DNA of 35,937 bases. It comes from an uncultured Lachnobacterium sp. (GTDB taxonomy: Bacteria; Bacillota; Clostridia; Lachnospirales; Lachnospiraceae). The notes under the pieces are model-generated. The model ran no database searches, had not been told where the DNA came from, and saw only the letters and a list, made by a program, of their open reading frames with translations. The DNA lies in assembly GCA_937889225.1 (NCBI GenBank), contig CALAST010000039.1:1-35937 (forward strand), written 5' to 3'. Positions within the stretch are counted from its first letter, which is position 1; every line of letters begins with the position of its first letter. Made by a program: the position numbers and the translations under genes. Positions 1 through 7,890 of this stretch are shown here, piece after piece.

Positions 1-1497
1 GAACTTCTTCCAAAACGTATGGATAAAACATATTTCAACTGGACAGACAATATTCGTGACTGGTGTATTTCCCGTCAGCTTTGGTGGGGACATAGAATTC
101 CTGCGTACTATTGTCCGGAATGTGGGGAAATGGTAGTTGCTCACGAAAATCCAAATACTTGTCCAAAATGCGGACACAATGGAATGGAGCAGGACCCGGA
201 TACACTCGATACATGGTTTTCTTCTGCACTTTGGCCATTTTCAACATTAGGCTGGCCGGATAAAACAGAAGATTTGGAGTATTTTTATCCAAATGATGTA
301 TTAGTGACAGGATATGACATTATTTTCTTCTGGGTTATTCGTATGATTTTCTCCGGATACGAACAGATGGGCAAAGCACCATTCCATACCGTATTATTCC
401 ACGGACTTGTTCGTGACTCAAAGGGTCGCAAGATGAGTAAGTCTTTAGGAAATGGTATTGACCCACTCGAAGTAATTGATAAATATGGTGCAGATGCACT
501 TCGTCTGACACTTATTACAGGAAATGCACCTGGTAACGATATGCGTTTCTATTGGGAAAGAGTAGAAGCTTCCCGTAATTTTGCAAATAAAGTATGGAAT
601 GCATCTCGTTTTATTATGATGAATTTAGAAGGAATGGAAATTACAGCTCCATCTATGGATGAACTGCATGCATCCGATAAATGGATTCTTTCTAAAGTAA
701 ATACATTAGCAAAAGATGTAACGGAAAACATGGATAAATTTGAACTGGGTATTGCTGTACAGAAAGTATATGACTTTATCTGGGATGAATTCTGTGACTG
801 GTACATTGAAATTGCAAAAGTACGTACTTACAAAAAAGAAGATGCTGTTTCTGCAAATGCGGCACTCTGGACATTAAAGACGGTATTAGCAGAAAGTTTA
901 AAGCTTTTACATCCGTTTATGCCATTTATTTCCGAAGAAATCTTCTGTACATTACAGTCCGAAGAAGATACAATTATGTTGTCTCAGTGGCCTGTTTATA
1001 AAGAAGAATGGAGCTTCCCGACAGAAGAAGCTGCAATTGAACACTGCAAGGACCTTGTAAAAGGTGTTCGTAATGTTCGTACAGAAATGGATGTTCCGCC
1101 ATCAAGAAAAGCAAAACTTTTTATTGTTTCGGAAGATGCAGCACTTTGCGATACATTTGAAGATAACAAAGAAGTTTATGTAAATCTTGCATTTACAAAT
1201 GGAATTACGGTTCAGGCAGATAAAAATGGCATTGAAGATAATGCAGTATCAATTGTAATTCCGGGTGCAGTAGCTTATTTGCCATTAGAAGACTTAATTG
1301 ATTTCCAGAAGGAAAAAGAACGTCTGATGAAAGAAAAGGAAAAACTCACCAAAGAACTTGCTCGTTCTAAGGGAATGCTTTCCAATGAACGTTTCTTAAA
1401 CAATGCAAAACCGGAAAAAGTACAGGAAGAAAAAGATAAATTAGCAAAATATGAACAAATGATGGCTCAAGTAGAAGAACGACTTGCACAGATGTAG
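1..1497 (+). CDS. valS: Valine--tRNA ligase, C-terminal part (5' end outside window)
   Basis: Charges tRNA-Val with valine in the cytoplasm. The reading frame is open from base 1, so the Met codon at 19 is internal and the N-terminal half lies upstream of the window. Class I synthetase features are clear: the ISRQLWWGHRIPA segment, a zinc-binding-like CPECG...CPKCG pair, TGYDIIFFWVIRMI, and the KMSKS loop (GRKMSKSLGNG, near base 430). An anticodon-binding helical domain follows. The last 65 residues or so are a Lys/Glu-rich coiled coil, the tRNA-clamping arm characteristic of ValRS rather than IleRS or LeuRS. The product ends normally with TAG. No hairpin terminator is visible before the next gene, 47 bp downstream, so read-through is possible. 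Confidence 0.96.
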   Translation, partial: ELLPKRMDKTYFNWTDNIRDWCISRQLWWGHRIPAYYCPECGEMVVAHENPNTCPKCGHNGMEQDPDTLDTWFSSALWPFSTLGWPDKTEDLEYFYPNDVLVTGYDIIFFWVIRMIFSGYEQMGKAPFHTVLFHGLVRDSKGRKMSKSLGNGIDPLEVIDKYGADALRLTLITGNAPGNDMRFYWERVEASRNFANKVWNASRFIMMNLEGMEITAPSMDELHASDKWILSKVNTLAKDVTENMDKFELGIAVQKVYDFIWDEFCDWYIEIAKVRTYKKEDAVSANAALWTLKTVLAESLKLLHPFMPFISEEIFCTLQSEEDTIMLSQWPVYKEEWSFPTEEAAIEHCKDLVKGVRNVRTEMDVPPSRKAKLFIVSEDAALCDTFEDNKEVYVNLAFTNGITVQADKNGIEDNAVSIVIPGAVAYLPLEDLIDFQKEKERLMKEKEKLTKELARSKGMLSNERFLNNAKPEKVQEEKDKLAKYEQMMAQVEERLAQM

Positions 1498-1544
1498 TAT
1501 TTAGTGGTATACTCTATAATAATGATAGTAAAGTTGGGGTGACT

Positions 1545-2948
1545 ATGGATACTACGTTAAATATTAAGCCGCGTGTGAGAATTGCATATGATGAAATGGA
1601 AGCGTTTTTAACGCTTCCGGAGCCGTTGGTGCCGAATGAAAAATATGAGATTGCAGATGTAATAAAAGAAGTAGAAGCAGCAGGCATTCGTTTCGGCTTT
1701 CAAAAACAAAAAGTTGAACAAATGCTTGCAGGCAAAATTTATAATGTCGAATGGAAAATTGCAGAAGGAGTCAAGGCTATTGATGGAATTGACGGATTCT
1801 ATGATTTTAAGTTTGCTACAAATTTAGACCGTAAGCCAAAGACGAAAGAGGATGGTACAGTAGATTATTGGAGTGTGCATGCTATTGAAGTCGTAAAGGC
1901 AGGGCAAGTAATTGCTATCTATCATGATCCGGTAGAGGGTAGCAATGGTATGACTGTAAAGGGAAAAATACTTCCGGGAAAGAAAGGACGACCATTGCCG
2001 GCTTTAACGGGCAGGGGCTTTGAGCGTTCCCAAGATAATAGAACCTATATTGCATCTATAGATGGTAAAATTGATATGCAGAAAACTCGCATTATGATTT
2101 CTCCTGTATATGAGGTGCAAGGAGATGTAGGGTTGAAAACCGGAAATATTGATTTCAGAGGCGACGTTATTATCCATGGAAATGTTCCAGCAGGTGCAGT
2201 TGTAAAAGCAACCGGTTCCATTACGATTGATGGAACAGTGGAAAGCAGTATTATTATCGCAAATAAGGATATTATTATCCGTGGAGGTATGTTAGGCGGT
2301 GGTAAAGGGCTGATAACAACCAAAGGTTCTTTAAATGTGAAGTTTATTGAGCATGCAGAAGTAAAAGCAGAAGGTAGTGTTACAACCGATTCTGCTATAG
2401 ATTGCCATATTGTCTCCAATGATAGGGTGATTATGCAAGGCAAACGTGCCAGCATTATTGGTGGTACCGTTTATGCTGCAAAAGGTGTAGAGGCGTATAA
2501 CTTTGGTAATTCTTATGGTATTAAGACAGAAATATATACCGGAGTGAATAGAGAAGTAAAACAACAGCTTATTAATTTTGAGAAGAATATCATGGAAGCA
2601 GAAGATATGATTAACAAAATTAATGTTGGTATTAAGCAAATTGATGATGTCGGAGCAGAAACAGGGCAGGATATGAGAAATGACCCAAGACGTGCGGCAT
2701 TGCTTCGTACTAAGATTTTAAAACAGGCGGATTTAGCAAATTATAAACAGCAAATGAGCCAGTTGCAGCCGCTTTTGGAATGTGCCCATAATGCATCTAT
2801 AAGAGTATTTAATAAAGCACATCAGGGCGTTATTGTGGGTATCAATGATTCGACGCTAAATCTTGAAGAAGAACGAGAAATGGTAGCATTTTCGGAAAGA
2901 GATGCAAAGATTGTTATGTATTCTTTAAGAGGCGAAGTTATTATGTAA
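1545..2948 (+). CDS. FapA-family (DUF342) protein
   Basis: Probably a cytoplasmic FapA/DUF342 protein of unknown biochemical role, about 467 residues. The N-terminal third is alpha/beta. The central part (about residues 165-330) is a run of short Val/Ile/Gly beta repeats (GDVIIHGNV, GSITIDGTV, KDIIIRGGM, GSVTTDSAI), as in the right-handed beta-helix core of FapA. The C-terminal part is helical and charged (about 340-430) and closes with a short beta segment. I chose the ATG at 1545 because TGGGGTGA (1535-1542) is a good ribosome site for it; a GTG at 1539 in the same frame would add two residues. A TATAAT at 1515-1520 may be a -10, but no convincing -35 is seen. It is followed by a small ORF and a TPR protein on the same strand. 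No flagellar genes are visible, so the flagellar name of the family should not be taken as function. Confidence 0.85.
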   Translation: MDTTLNIKPRVRIAYDEMEAFLTLPEPLVPNEKYEIADVIKEVEAAGIRFGFQKQKVEQMLAGKIYNVEWKIAEGVKAIDGIDGFYDFKFATNLDRKPKTKEDGTVDYWSVHAIEVVKAGQVIAIYHDPVEGSNGMTVKGKILPGKKGRPLPALTGRGFERSQDNRTYIASIDGKIDMQKTRIMISPVYEVQGDVGLKTGNIDFRGDVIIHGNVPAGAVVKATGSITIDGTVESSIIIANKDIIIRGGMLGGGKGLITTKGSLNVKFIEHAEVKAEGSVTTDSAIDCHIVSNDRVIMQGKRASIIGGTVYAAKGVEAYNFGNSYGIKTEIYTGVNREVKQQLINFEKNIMEAEDMINKINVGIKQIDDVGAETGQDMRNDPRRAALLRTKILKQADLANYKQQMSQLQPLLECAHNASIRVFNKAHQGVIVGINDSTLNLEEEREMVAFSERDAKIVMYSLRGEVIM

Positions 2949-2988
2949 GAGGTATATATTTTCAGTAAAAAATAGGGTAGGAAATTAA

Positions 2989-3138
2989 ATGATTAATTTT
3001 GAAGATGAATTAAAAAATTTTAAACCGTCACTTGAAGTAGAAGAAGCAGAATCTGCAATCTATAATCATGATTTAACGGATGTTACAGATATTCTGAGCG
3101 AAATGATTCGTGATATAAAAGGCGGAAATCAGTTGTAA
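2989..3138 (+). CDS. Small acidic orphan protein (49 aa)
   Basis: A 49-residue ORF with an ATG at 2989, preceded by TAGGGTAGGA, that ends at TAA 3136-3138. The product is acidic and mainly helical (starts MINFEDELKNF, contains DVTDILSEMIRDI) with no Cys, no signal peptide and no membrane segment. It fills the gap between the FapA-like gene (40 bp upstream) and the zinc-ribbon/TPR gene (49 bp downstream), all on the same strand, so it probably belongs to one transcript. The ribosome site, the strand and the absence of any other use for the gap support it as real. I recognise no family. It could be an adaptor for one of its neighbours, but that is a guess from position. Confidence 0.6.
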   Translation: MINFEDELKNFKPSLEVEEAESAIYNHDLTDVTDILSEMIRDIKGGNQL

Positions 3139-3187
3139 TCAGGAATGCTTGAATAGTGAGTATCAGTTTTAGAATGAGAGGAATGGA

Positions 3188-4555
3188 ATGATTTGTTATA
3201 ACTGTGGCTTCGAAGCAGGAAAAAATATAATCTGTCCTAATTGTAATGCGGATTTATCTGTTTTTCAAAGGGTAATCCGCATTTCAAATGCCTATTATAA
3301 TGATGGGCTGAAAAAGGCAGAAGTAAGAGATTTGTCAGGAGCAATCATTAGTTTAAAGAAATGTTTAAAGTTTAATAAATATCATACGGATGCAAGAAAT
3401 TTGCTTGGTCTTGTTTATTATGAAATGGGCGAAGTAGTGGATGCATTAAGTGAGTGGGTAATCAGTAAAAATTATCAGCCTAAAGATAATGCTGCAAGCC
3501 GATATTTAGAGGAAATACAAAAAAAGAAAAATCAATTAGAAGCGGCAAACCAAACAATAAAAAAATACAATCAGGCACTTATGTATTGTAACCAAGGCAG
3601 TCGTGATATGGCGATTATTCAATTAAAGAAAGTGCTTTCTTTAAATCCGAGACTGGTAAAAGCACATCAGTTATTAGCACTTTTGTATTTACAGGATAAT
3701 AAGTTGGAATTAGCCAAGAAAACATTGCGAAATGCCGGAAAAATTGATGCAAACAATACAACAACGCTTCGCTATTTAAAAGAAGTAAACGCCCGCTTAA
3801 AGGCAAAGGATAAAGGTGGAAAGAAAAAGAAATCAAATGACGATTTGATTTCTTATCAAAGCGGAAACGAAACGATTATTATGCCAAAGCGTTTTCAAGA
3901 CACGGCATTTGGTTTAACAATGGCATATGTGGTCATTGGATTAATTGTAGGTGCGGCAGTTACCGGATTTTTGATTGTTCCGGGTGTGCAGTCAAAGGCG
4001 AAACAGGAAGCAAAAAATCAGATTGTATCTGCAAATGATACAATTTCTTCCAACCAACAGATTATTAGTCGTTTGGAGACGCAGATTGCAGAATTGCAGG
4101 GACAGATTACGGAATTGCAGGAAAAAGAGCAAGACCCGAAGCAGATTGAGTCTTATGAGGCGTTAATTAATGCTTATGTAGCCAATGAGGCAAAGGATTA
4201 TGTGGCTGCCGGCAGTTATTTGGATAAAGTACAGATGCCGCATTTAAGCGAAACTATGGTAAATATTTACAATACGTTATCAGCATCTGTGATGGAAAAG
4301 TATCATATGGAATTGTATACGGTTGGATACAGCAATTATTCATCCGGTAATTATGCCGCAGCGATTGAAAATCTGGCAAAGGTTGTGGCAGTTAACCCTG
4401 CATTTAACGATGGATATGCATCTTACTATTTGGCACAGTCTTACCGAAAGAATGGGGATATTACTTCGGCACAGCCACATTATAAATATGTAATTGACAA
4501 TTATCCGAAAACAGAGCGTGCAAGGACAGCAAAGAATTATATTGTTGAAGAATAG
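3188..4555 (+). CDS. Zinc-ribbon / TPR single-pass membrane protein
   Basis: A 455-residue protein. Residues 3-19 hold two CxxC pairs (Cys 3, 6, 16, 19), a zinc ribbon. Residues of about 30-200 are TPR-like helical repeats (SGAIISLKKCLKFNKYHTDARNLL; DMAIIQLKKVLSLNPRLVKAHQLL). A Lys-rich linker (KDKGGKKKK) precedes one transmembrane helix at about 240-263. After it come a Gln/Glu coiled coil (about 270-315) and further TPR-type repeats to the C-terminus (NYAAAIENLAKVVAVNPAFNDGYASYYLAQ). The layout implies a cytosolic zinc-ribbon/TPR half and an external coiled-coil/TPR half. It probably scaffolds protein complexes at the membrane, but no specific partner is visible. GAGAGGAATGG before the start is a good ribosome site, and a strong terminator follows at 4643-4678. 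Confidence 0.8.
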   Translation: MICYNCGFEAGKNIICPNCNADLSVFQRVIRISNAYYNDGLKKAEVRDLSGAIISLKKCLKFNKYHTDARNLLGLVYYEMGEVVDALSEWVISKNYQPKDNAASRYLEEIQKKKNQLEAANQTIKKYNQALMYCNQGSRDMAIIQLKKVLSLNPRLVKAHQLLALLYLQDNKLELAKKTLRNAGKIDANNTTTLRYLKEVNARLKAKDKGGKKKKSNDDLISYQSGNETIIMPKRFQDTAFGLTMAYVVIGLIVGAAVTGFLIVPGVQSKAKQEAKNQIVSANDTISSNQQIISRLETQIAELQGQITELQEKEQDPKQIESYEALINAYVANEAKDYVAAGSYLDKVQMPHLSETMVNIYNTLSASVMEKYHMELYTVGYSNYSSGNYAAAIENLAKVVAVNPAFNDGYASYYLAQSYRKNGDITSAQPHYKYVIDNYPKTERARTAKNYIVEE

Positions 4556-4593
4556 TTTAACAGAAAATGCGATAAAAGTTGTTCGGTTATAAA

Positions 4594-4628
4594 CAGGTAG
4601 GGAAAGTGGATTGTGAATATCTGTTTGA
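4594..4628. repeat. Interspersed palindromic repeat, copy 1 (diverged)
   Basis: A diverged copy of the intergenic element with core GGATTGCGAATATCCG; here the core reads GGATTGTGAATATCTG. It lies between the zinc-ribbon/TPR gene and its terminator. Other copies are at 14168, 15756, 29145 and 34807. Confidence 0.6.
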
Positions 4629-4642
4629 ACAATAAATATTAC

Positions 4643-4678
4643 AAAAGACGTAAGAGTGAATTCTTGCGTCTTTTTATT
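4643..4678 (+). terminator. Rho-independent terminator
   Basis: The arm at 4643-4655 (AAAAGACGTAAGA) pairs with 4662-4674 through 13 positions with one G-T wobble, and a run of T follows. It ends the transcript from the FapA/TPR genes before the spoIIA operon. Confidence 0.85.
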
Positions 4679-4703
4679 ATTGAAAATTTATTTCCCACTT
4701 TTT

Positions 4704-4732
4704 CAGGGATGGAGAACATTAGGGTATGAATT
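4704..4732 (+). promoter_or_regulatory. Candidate sigma-H promoter of the spoIIA operon
   Basis: CAGGGATGG (4704-4712) resembles the sigma-H -35 (AGGAWWW). About 15 bases further on, TATGAATTG contains the GAATT-type -10 core (4728-4732). It sits 54 bp before the spoIIAA start, where other spore-formers place a sigma-H promoter. The match is imperfect, and no clear Spo0A box was seen. Confidence 0.35.
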
Positions 4733-4785
4733 GGAGAGCGTGGAATTTTGAGTATCTGCTACATATAGCTTGGAAAGGAGATTTT

Positions 4786-5124
4786 ATGGAAAAGGAAATT
4801 TTGGAGCTTTCTTACAAAAGAGAGGGAACGACACTTTATTATCAGATGCCAAAAGAGTTAGACCATCATGTTGCACAACGATTGTGCAGGGAGTTAGATA
4901 GTCTGATAGAGGTTTATCAAATTAAAGAATTGATTTTGGATTTTTCCAATACAGAATTTATGGATAGTTCCGGAATTGGAGTTGTTATCGGAAGGCAAAA
5001 AACGATGAAATTTCATCAAGGAATTTTATATGTGGAACATTTGGGAGCACGTGTAGTGACAATTTTTAAAGCAGCGGGATTGTTTCAGATTGTAAAAGTG
5101 AAAGGGGAAGAAGCATGCAAATAA
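4786..5124 (+). CDS. spoIIAA: Anti-sigma-F factor antagonist SpoIIAA
   Basis: A STAS-domain protein that binds the anti-sigma factor SpoIIAB and frees sigma-F in the forespore. It has 112 residues, close to the usual 117. The phosphorylation site is in MDSSGIGVVIGR (Ser 61/62), the family signature. The start at 4786 is set by GGAAAGGAG at 4772-4780; an ATG 60 bases upstream in frame has no ribosome site and would add a non-homologous 20-residue tail. It is the first gene of spoIIAA-spoIIAB-sigF and overlaps spoIIAB by 10 bp, so translation is probably coupled. A sigma-H-like promoter lies just upstream. The call rests on both motif and gene order. Confidence 0.95.
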   Translation: MEKEILELSYKREGTTLYYQMPKELDHHVAQRLCRELDSLIEVYQIKELILDFSNTEFMDSSGIGVVIGRQKTMKFHQGILYVEHLGARVVTIFKAAGLFQIVKVKGEEACK

Positions 5125-5555
5125 TAACAAATCAGGTAGAAATGAAATTTGATGCAAAATCGATAAACGAAAGTTTTGCAAGAATGGCAGTAACTGCATT
5201 TATGGCAGATATGAATCCGACATTGGATGAAATTGAGGATGTAAAGACAGCTGTTTCCGAGGCAGTTACGAATGCAATTATTCATGGATATAATGATGAG
5301 GAAAAGCAGGTGGAAATGCTTTGCAAAAGGGAAAATAATAAACTTACAGTAATTATTGAAGATGCAGGCGTGGGTATTGCAGATGTAGAACAGGCAAAAC
5401 AGCCGTTTTACACAACAAAACAAGAGGAAGAACGTTCCGGTATGGGATTTGCATTTATGGAAGCGTTTATGGATGAAATGGAAGTGACTTCGCGAATTGG
5501 CATTGGGACAAGGGTTGTTATGGTTAAGTACATAGAAAGGGAAAATGACAGGTAG
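5115..5555 (+). CDS. spoIIAB: Anti-sigma-F factor / serine kinase SpoIIAB
   Basis: A GHKL-fold ATPase that holds sigma-F inactive and phosphorylates SpoIIAA. It has 146 residues, the family length. The N box is EAVTNAIIHGY (Glu 49, Asn 53), the G1 box is EDAGVGI (Asp 83, Gly 85, Gly 87), and the G2 box is ERSGMGFAFM (about 106-115). All ATP-binding motifs are intact. It starts inside the end of spoIIAA (AGGGGAAG ribosome site) and ends 11 bp inside sigF, so all three genes are translationally linked. This coupling normally sets the stoichiometry of the partner-switching module. Confidence 0.96.
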   Translation: MQIITNQVEMKFDAKSINESFARMAVTAFMADMNPTLDEIEDVKTAVSEAVTNAIIHGYNDEEKQVEMLCKRENNKLTVIIEDAGVGIADVEQAKQPFYTTKQEEERSGMGFAFMEAFMDEMEVTSRIGIGTRVVMVKYIERENDR

Positions 5556-6285
5556 TGTCATTACAAAGGAGAAAGATTGGAGAGCATCCATTGAAAAGGC
5601 ACAAAAAGGTGATAAAGAGGAGAGGGATGCATTTATTACGGAAAATATCGGTTTAGTATATATGGTATTAAAACGTTTCAAAAACAGAGGACATGACATG
5701 GAAGATTTGTTTCAGATTGGCGTAATTGGGCTTATGAAAGCTGTCGATAAATTTGATACAGCAACAGATTTTTCTTTTTCTACTTATGCAGTACCTATGA
5801 TTATTGGGGAAATTCGCAGGTTTTTAAGAGATGACGGAATGCTTCATATCAGTCGTAAAATCAAGGATGATGGGATAAAAATTGCAGCAGCTAAGGAACG
5901 AATCAGTAAGATGTATCAAGGAGAGCCTACCATGGAAAAAATCATGGAAGAAACAGGACTTACATATGAAGAAATTTTGGTTGCAATAGAAGCAGCGGCT
6001 GATGTAGAATCGATATATAGACCTATAGGGAATGGGGAAGATGAGCATGCGTTTGTATTGGCAGACCAGCTTATGGATACCAAAGCCAAAGAGACAGATT
6101 TAATTAATCAAATAACGGTAAAGCAAATGTTGGAAAGTTTGGAGAATAAGGAACGAAAATTGATAGAATTGCGTTATATGGAAGGAAAAACACAAAGCGA
6201 AAGTGCAAAAATTCTTGGAATGAATCAAGTGGCAGTTTCACGATTGGAAAAGAAGATTTTGTTGCATTTGAGGAAACAATGTTAA
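5545..6285 (+). CDS. sigF: RNA polymerase sigma factor SigF (early forespore)
   Basis: A sigma-70 family sporulation factor of 246 residues that directs early forespore transcription once released from SpoIIAB. Region 2 is well kept (DMEDLFQIGVIGLMKAVDKFD, then FSFSTYAVPMIIGEIRRFLRDDG), region 3 follows (about 120-170), and region 4 carries the C-terminal HTH (YMEGKTQSESAKILGMNQVAVSRLEKKILLHLR). Its position as third gene after spoIIAA and spoIIAB separates it from the similar SigG and SigB. AGAAAGGGAAA before the ATG is the ribosome site. No hairpin terminator follows directly; the next hairpin is at 6414-6455. Confidence 0.95.
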   Translation: MTGSVITKEKDWRASIEKAQKGDKEERDAFITENIGLVYMVLKRFKNRGHDMEDLFQIGVIGLMKAVDKFDTATDFSFSTYAVPMIIGEIRRFLRDDGMLHISRKIKDDGIKIAAAKERISKMYQGEPTMEKIMEETGLTYEEILVAIEAAADVESIYRPIGNGEDEHAFVLADQLMDTKAKETDLINQITVKQMLESLENKERKLIELRYMEGKTQSESAKILGMNQVAVSRLEKKILLHLRKQC

Positions 6286-6384
6286 AGTAGGGGAGACGAT
6301 ACTTACTATTTGAGAGAGTACAAATCAGATAAGATTAGTGCTTATCTTTCAATAAAAATTTTACTTACAAAAAAAGTAAGAAAA

Positions 6385-6393
6385 TGTTAAAAT
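6385..6393 (+). promoter_or_regulatory. Extended -10 promoter of the carD-like gene
   Basis: TGTTAAAAT is an extended -10 (TGn + TAAAAT). A weak TTACAA lies 17 bp upstream (6365-6370). The predicted transcript would start near 6400 and carry the 6414-6455 hairpin in a leader of about 75 nt. Confidence 0.45.
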
Positions 6394-6413
6394 TATATAT
6401 GGAACTGCTTGTT

Positions 6414-6456
6414 AAGACCTGTTACGCATTGTACTTACACAGCGTAACAGGTCTTT
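6414..6456 (+). terminator. Perfect 14-bp hairpin: sigF-operon terminator or carD leader
   Basis: AAGACCTGTTACGC (6414-6427) pairs perfectly with GCGTAACAGGTCTT (6442-6455) around a 14-nt loop, followed by TTGTTTAAT. It may terminate the spoIIA operon. It also lies between a candidate promoter and the ribosome site of the CarD-like gene, so it could act as an attenuator or stabilising leader. The tail is only partly T-rich. Confidence 0.6.
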
Positions 6457-6475
6457 GTTTAATATGGAGGTAACT

Positions 6476-6967
6476 ATGTTTGAAACAGGTAATTTTGTAG
6501 TGAATGCAACGAATGGTATTTGTGAGATTACAGATATTGTGAGTATGGAAGTAGCTGGTACAAAAAAAGAGTATTACCTTTTAATACCGGTGGAAGAAAA
6601 GAATGCCAAAGTCTATATTGTAGTAAATGGTGCAGAAAATAAAATTCGTTTGGTTATGACAAAGGATGAGGCAATGGAGTTGGTTAAGGAAATTCCAAAT
6701 ATTGAAGAAGCATGGGTGGAAAATGAAAAAGAACGTGAACGACTTTATAAAGAAGCCATCGCAAGTCGTGACCCAAAGCGTTTGGTAGCAATTATTAAGA
6801 CACTTTATAATCGCTGTAAAGAAAGAACCGATGCAGGGAAAAAGAGTACGGCGGTTGATGAGCGATATTTTAAATTAGCACAAAATCAGCTTCATGCAGA
6901 ATTGGCATTTGCGTTAGGGGAGGAAAAGAAGGACATAAAACAAATTATTCAGACACATGTGAAGTAG
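6476..6967 (+). CDS. CarD/CdnL-family transcription regulator
   Basis: A 163-residue member of the CarD/CdnL family, which binds the RNA polymerase beta subunit and stabilises open complexes. The N-terminal beta-rich RNAP-interaction domain (FETGNFVVNATNGICEITDI to about residue 65) is followed by an all-helical, charged C-terminal domain (NIEEAWVENEKERERLYKEA; RDPKRLVAIIKTLYNRCKER), as in the family. The start at 6476 is fixed by TGGAGGT at 6465-6471; an in-frame upstream start at 6455 falls inside the hairpin arm and has no ribosome site. It appears to be a separate unit from sigF, with its own extended -10 promoter and a hairpin leader. Confidence 0.85.
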   Translation: MFETGNFVVNATNGICEITDIVSMEVAGTKKEYYLLIPVEEKNAKVYIVVNGAENKIRLVMTKDEAMELVKEIPNIEEAWVENEKERERLYKEAIASRDPKRLVAIIKTLYNRCKERTDAGKKSTAVDERYFKLAQNQLHAELAFALGEEKKDIKQIIQTHVK

Positions 6968-6979
6968 AGTCAAAGCCCT

Positions 6980-7052
6980 ATCTGGCACACTGCGAGGGGG
7001 CTTGCGTGTTACTGGTCATGTGTGGACAGTAACGCTTGCGTTGATGTGCATA
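6980..7052. repeat. Structured intergenic element with GTTACT/AGTAAC hairpin
   Basis: The core hairpin is GTTACT + one bulged base + GTC (7008-7017), paired with GACAGTAAC (7025-7033) around a 7-nt loop. CTTGCG flanks it on both sides (7001-7006 and 7035-7040). Outer GCACA and TGTGC can also pair. It is non-coding and lacks a T tail. Its form suggests a mobile repeat or a structured RNA; no second copy occurs in this window. Confidence 0.4.
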
Positions 7053-7072
7053 AGGAATATATGGAAAATGGG

Positions 7073-7101
7073 TTGCAAAAAGAAGTCCAAAAGGGTAGAA
7101 T
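7073..7101 (+). promoter_or_regulatory. Sigma-A promoter of the lipoprotein gene
   Basis: TTGCAA (7073-7078), a 17-bp spacer, and TAGAAT (7096-7101), about 28 bp before the start codon. Confidence 0.6.
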
Positions 7102-7128
7102 GATAAATAAAAAGGAGAAACAAAAGAT

Positions 7129-7812
7129 ATGAAATTGAAAAAATGTTTAGTAATGTTATTGGCATTTTCCATGCTTACCTGTGTGACAGCATGCGGAGGG
7201 AATGATGACGAGAATGTAAAAGGCAGTATCTCGTCAAATGATGAAAATGCATCAGACACCGAACAGGAAGTAGAACTTTCCTTAGGAAAATCCGAAGGCA
7301 GCGTTTACCAAAGCACATTTATGGGTCTGGGATGGAACTTGCCAGAAGGCTGGCAATTTCTTTCCGAGGAAGAAATGCAGCAGATGAATGAAGCTGTTAT
7401 TGACATGATGGATGAAGATATAGCGGCTCAGCTTGAGGAAGGTGCGGTATTATGTGATATGTATGCATTCGCACTCAGCGGAGATACAATTAACATTCAG
7501 ATTGAAAAGCTTCAAAACGTAACGTCCATTCTTTTGGATGAAGAAAGTTATGCAGAACTTTCCATGCAAAACACAAAAGAAGCCTTTACACAAATGGGCT
7601 ATACAGATATAACAATGGAACAGTCAACTGTGACGATTGCAGGAGAGGAGCACGTTGCAATTGATGTGTCGCTTACTTATGATGGCGTAGTATTATACGA
7701 AAAGCTGGGATTAATCAAAGTGGGCAATTATATGTGTGTAATTACAGCTGCATCTGTTACACCAGAAGGATTAGATACCATGTTTGCAAATTTCTATGCA
7801 CTGGAACAATAA
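7129..7812 (+). CDS. Secreted lipoprotein, unknown function
   Basis: A 227-residue lipoprotein. The signal peptide is KKCLVMLLAFSMLTCVTAC, with the lipobox VTAC and lipidated Cys 22; an acidic Ser/Asn/Asp-rich linker (about 23-55) would space it from the membrane. The folded part (about 60-227) contains LGWNLPEGWQFLSEEE and a long alternating beta/alpha region, similar in style to PsbP-like or DUF-type lipoproteins of Firmicutes, but I cannot name the family. AAAAAGGAG is the ribosome site, and the gene has its own promoter and terminator, so it is monocistronic. Confidence 0.85.
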   Translation: MKLKKCLVMLLAFSMLTCVTACGGNDDENVKGSISSNDENASDTEQEVELSLGKSEGSVYQSTFMGLGWNLPEGWQFLSEEEMQQMNEAVIDMMDEDIAAQLEEGAVLCDMYAFALSGDTINIQIEKLQNVTSILLDEESYAELSMQNTKEAFTQMGYTDITMEQSTVTIAGEEHVAIDVSLTYDGVVLYEKLGLIKVGNYMCVITAASVTPEGLDTMFANFYALEQ

Positions 7813-7823
7813 CCGTTTATATG

Positions 7824-7856
7824 AAAACGAACCCTTATGGGTTCGTTTTTCTTTTT
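7824..7856. terminator. Bidirectional terminator between convergent genes
   Basis: AAAACGAACCC (7824-7834), loop TTAT, and GGGTTCGTTTT (7839-7849), with T-rich flanks on the plus strand and TTTT on the minus strand. It serves the lipoprotein gene and the convergent aldo/keto reductase gene. Confidence 0.85.
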
Positions 7857-7890
7857 GGAATTTGTTCATTTATAGTTAAATCGTTGTTTT

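Noticed and set aside
1..18. A truncated or frameshifted valS
   Set aside because: The frame is open from base 1 and homologous; the gene is only cut by the window edge.
4726..4785. Upstream start for SpoIIAA
   Set aside because: It has no ribosome site and overlaps the promoter region; the ATG at 4786 has GGAAAGGAG.
5085..5699. A 204-codon minus-strand ORF
   Set aside because: It is antisense to spoIIAB and sigF, with a Cys/Phe/His-rich translation typical of shadows.
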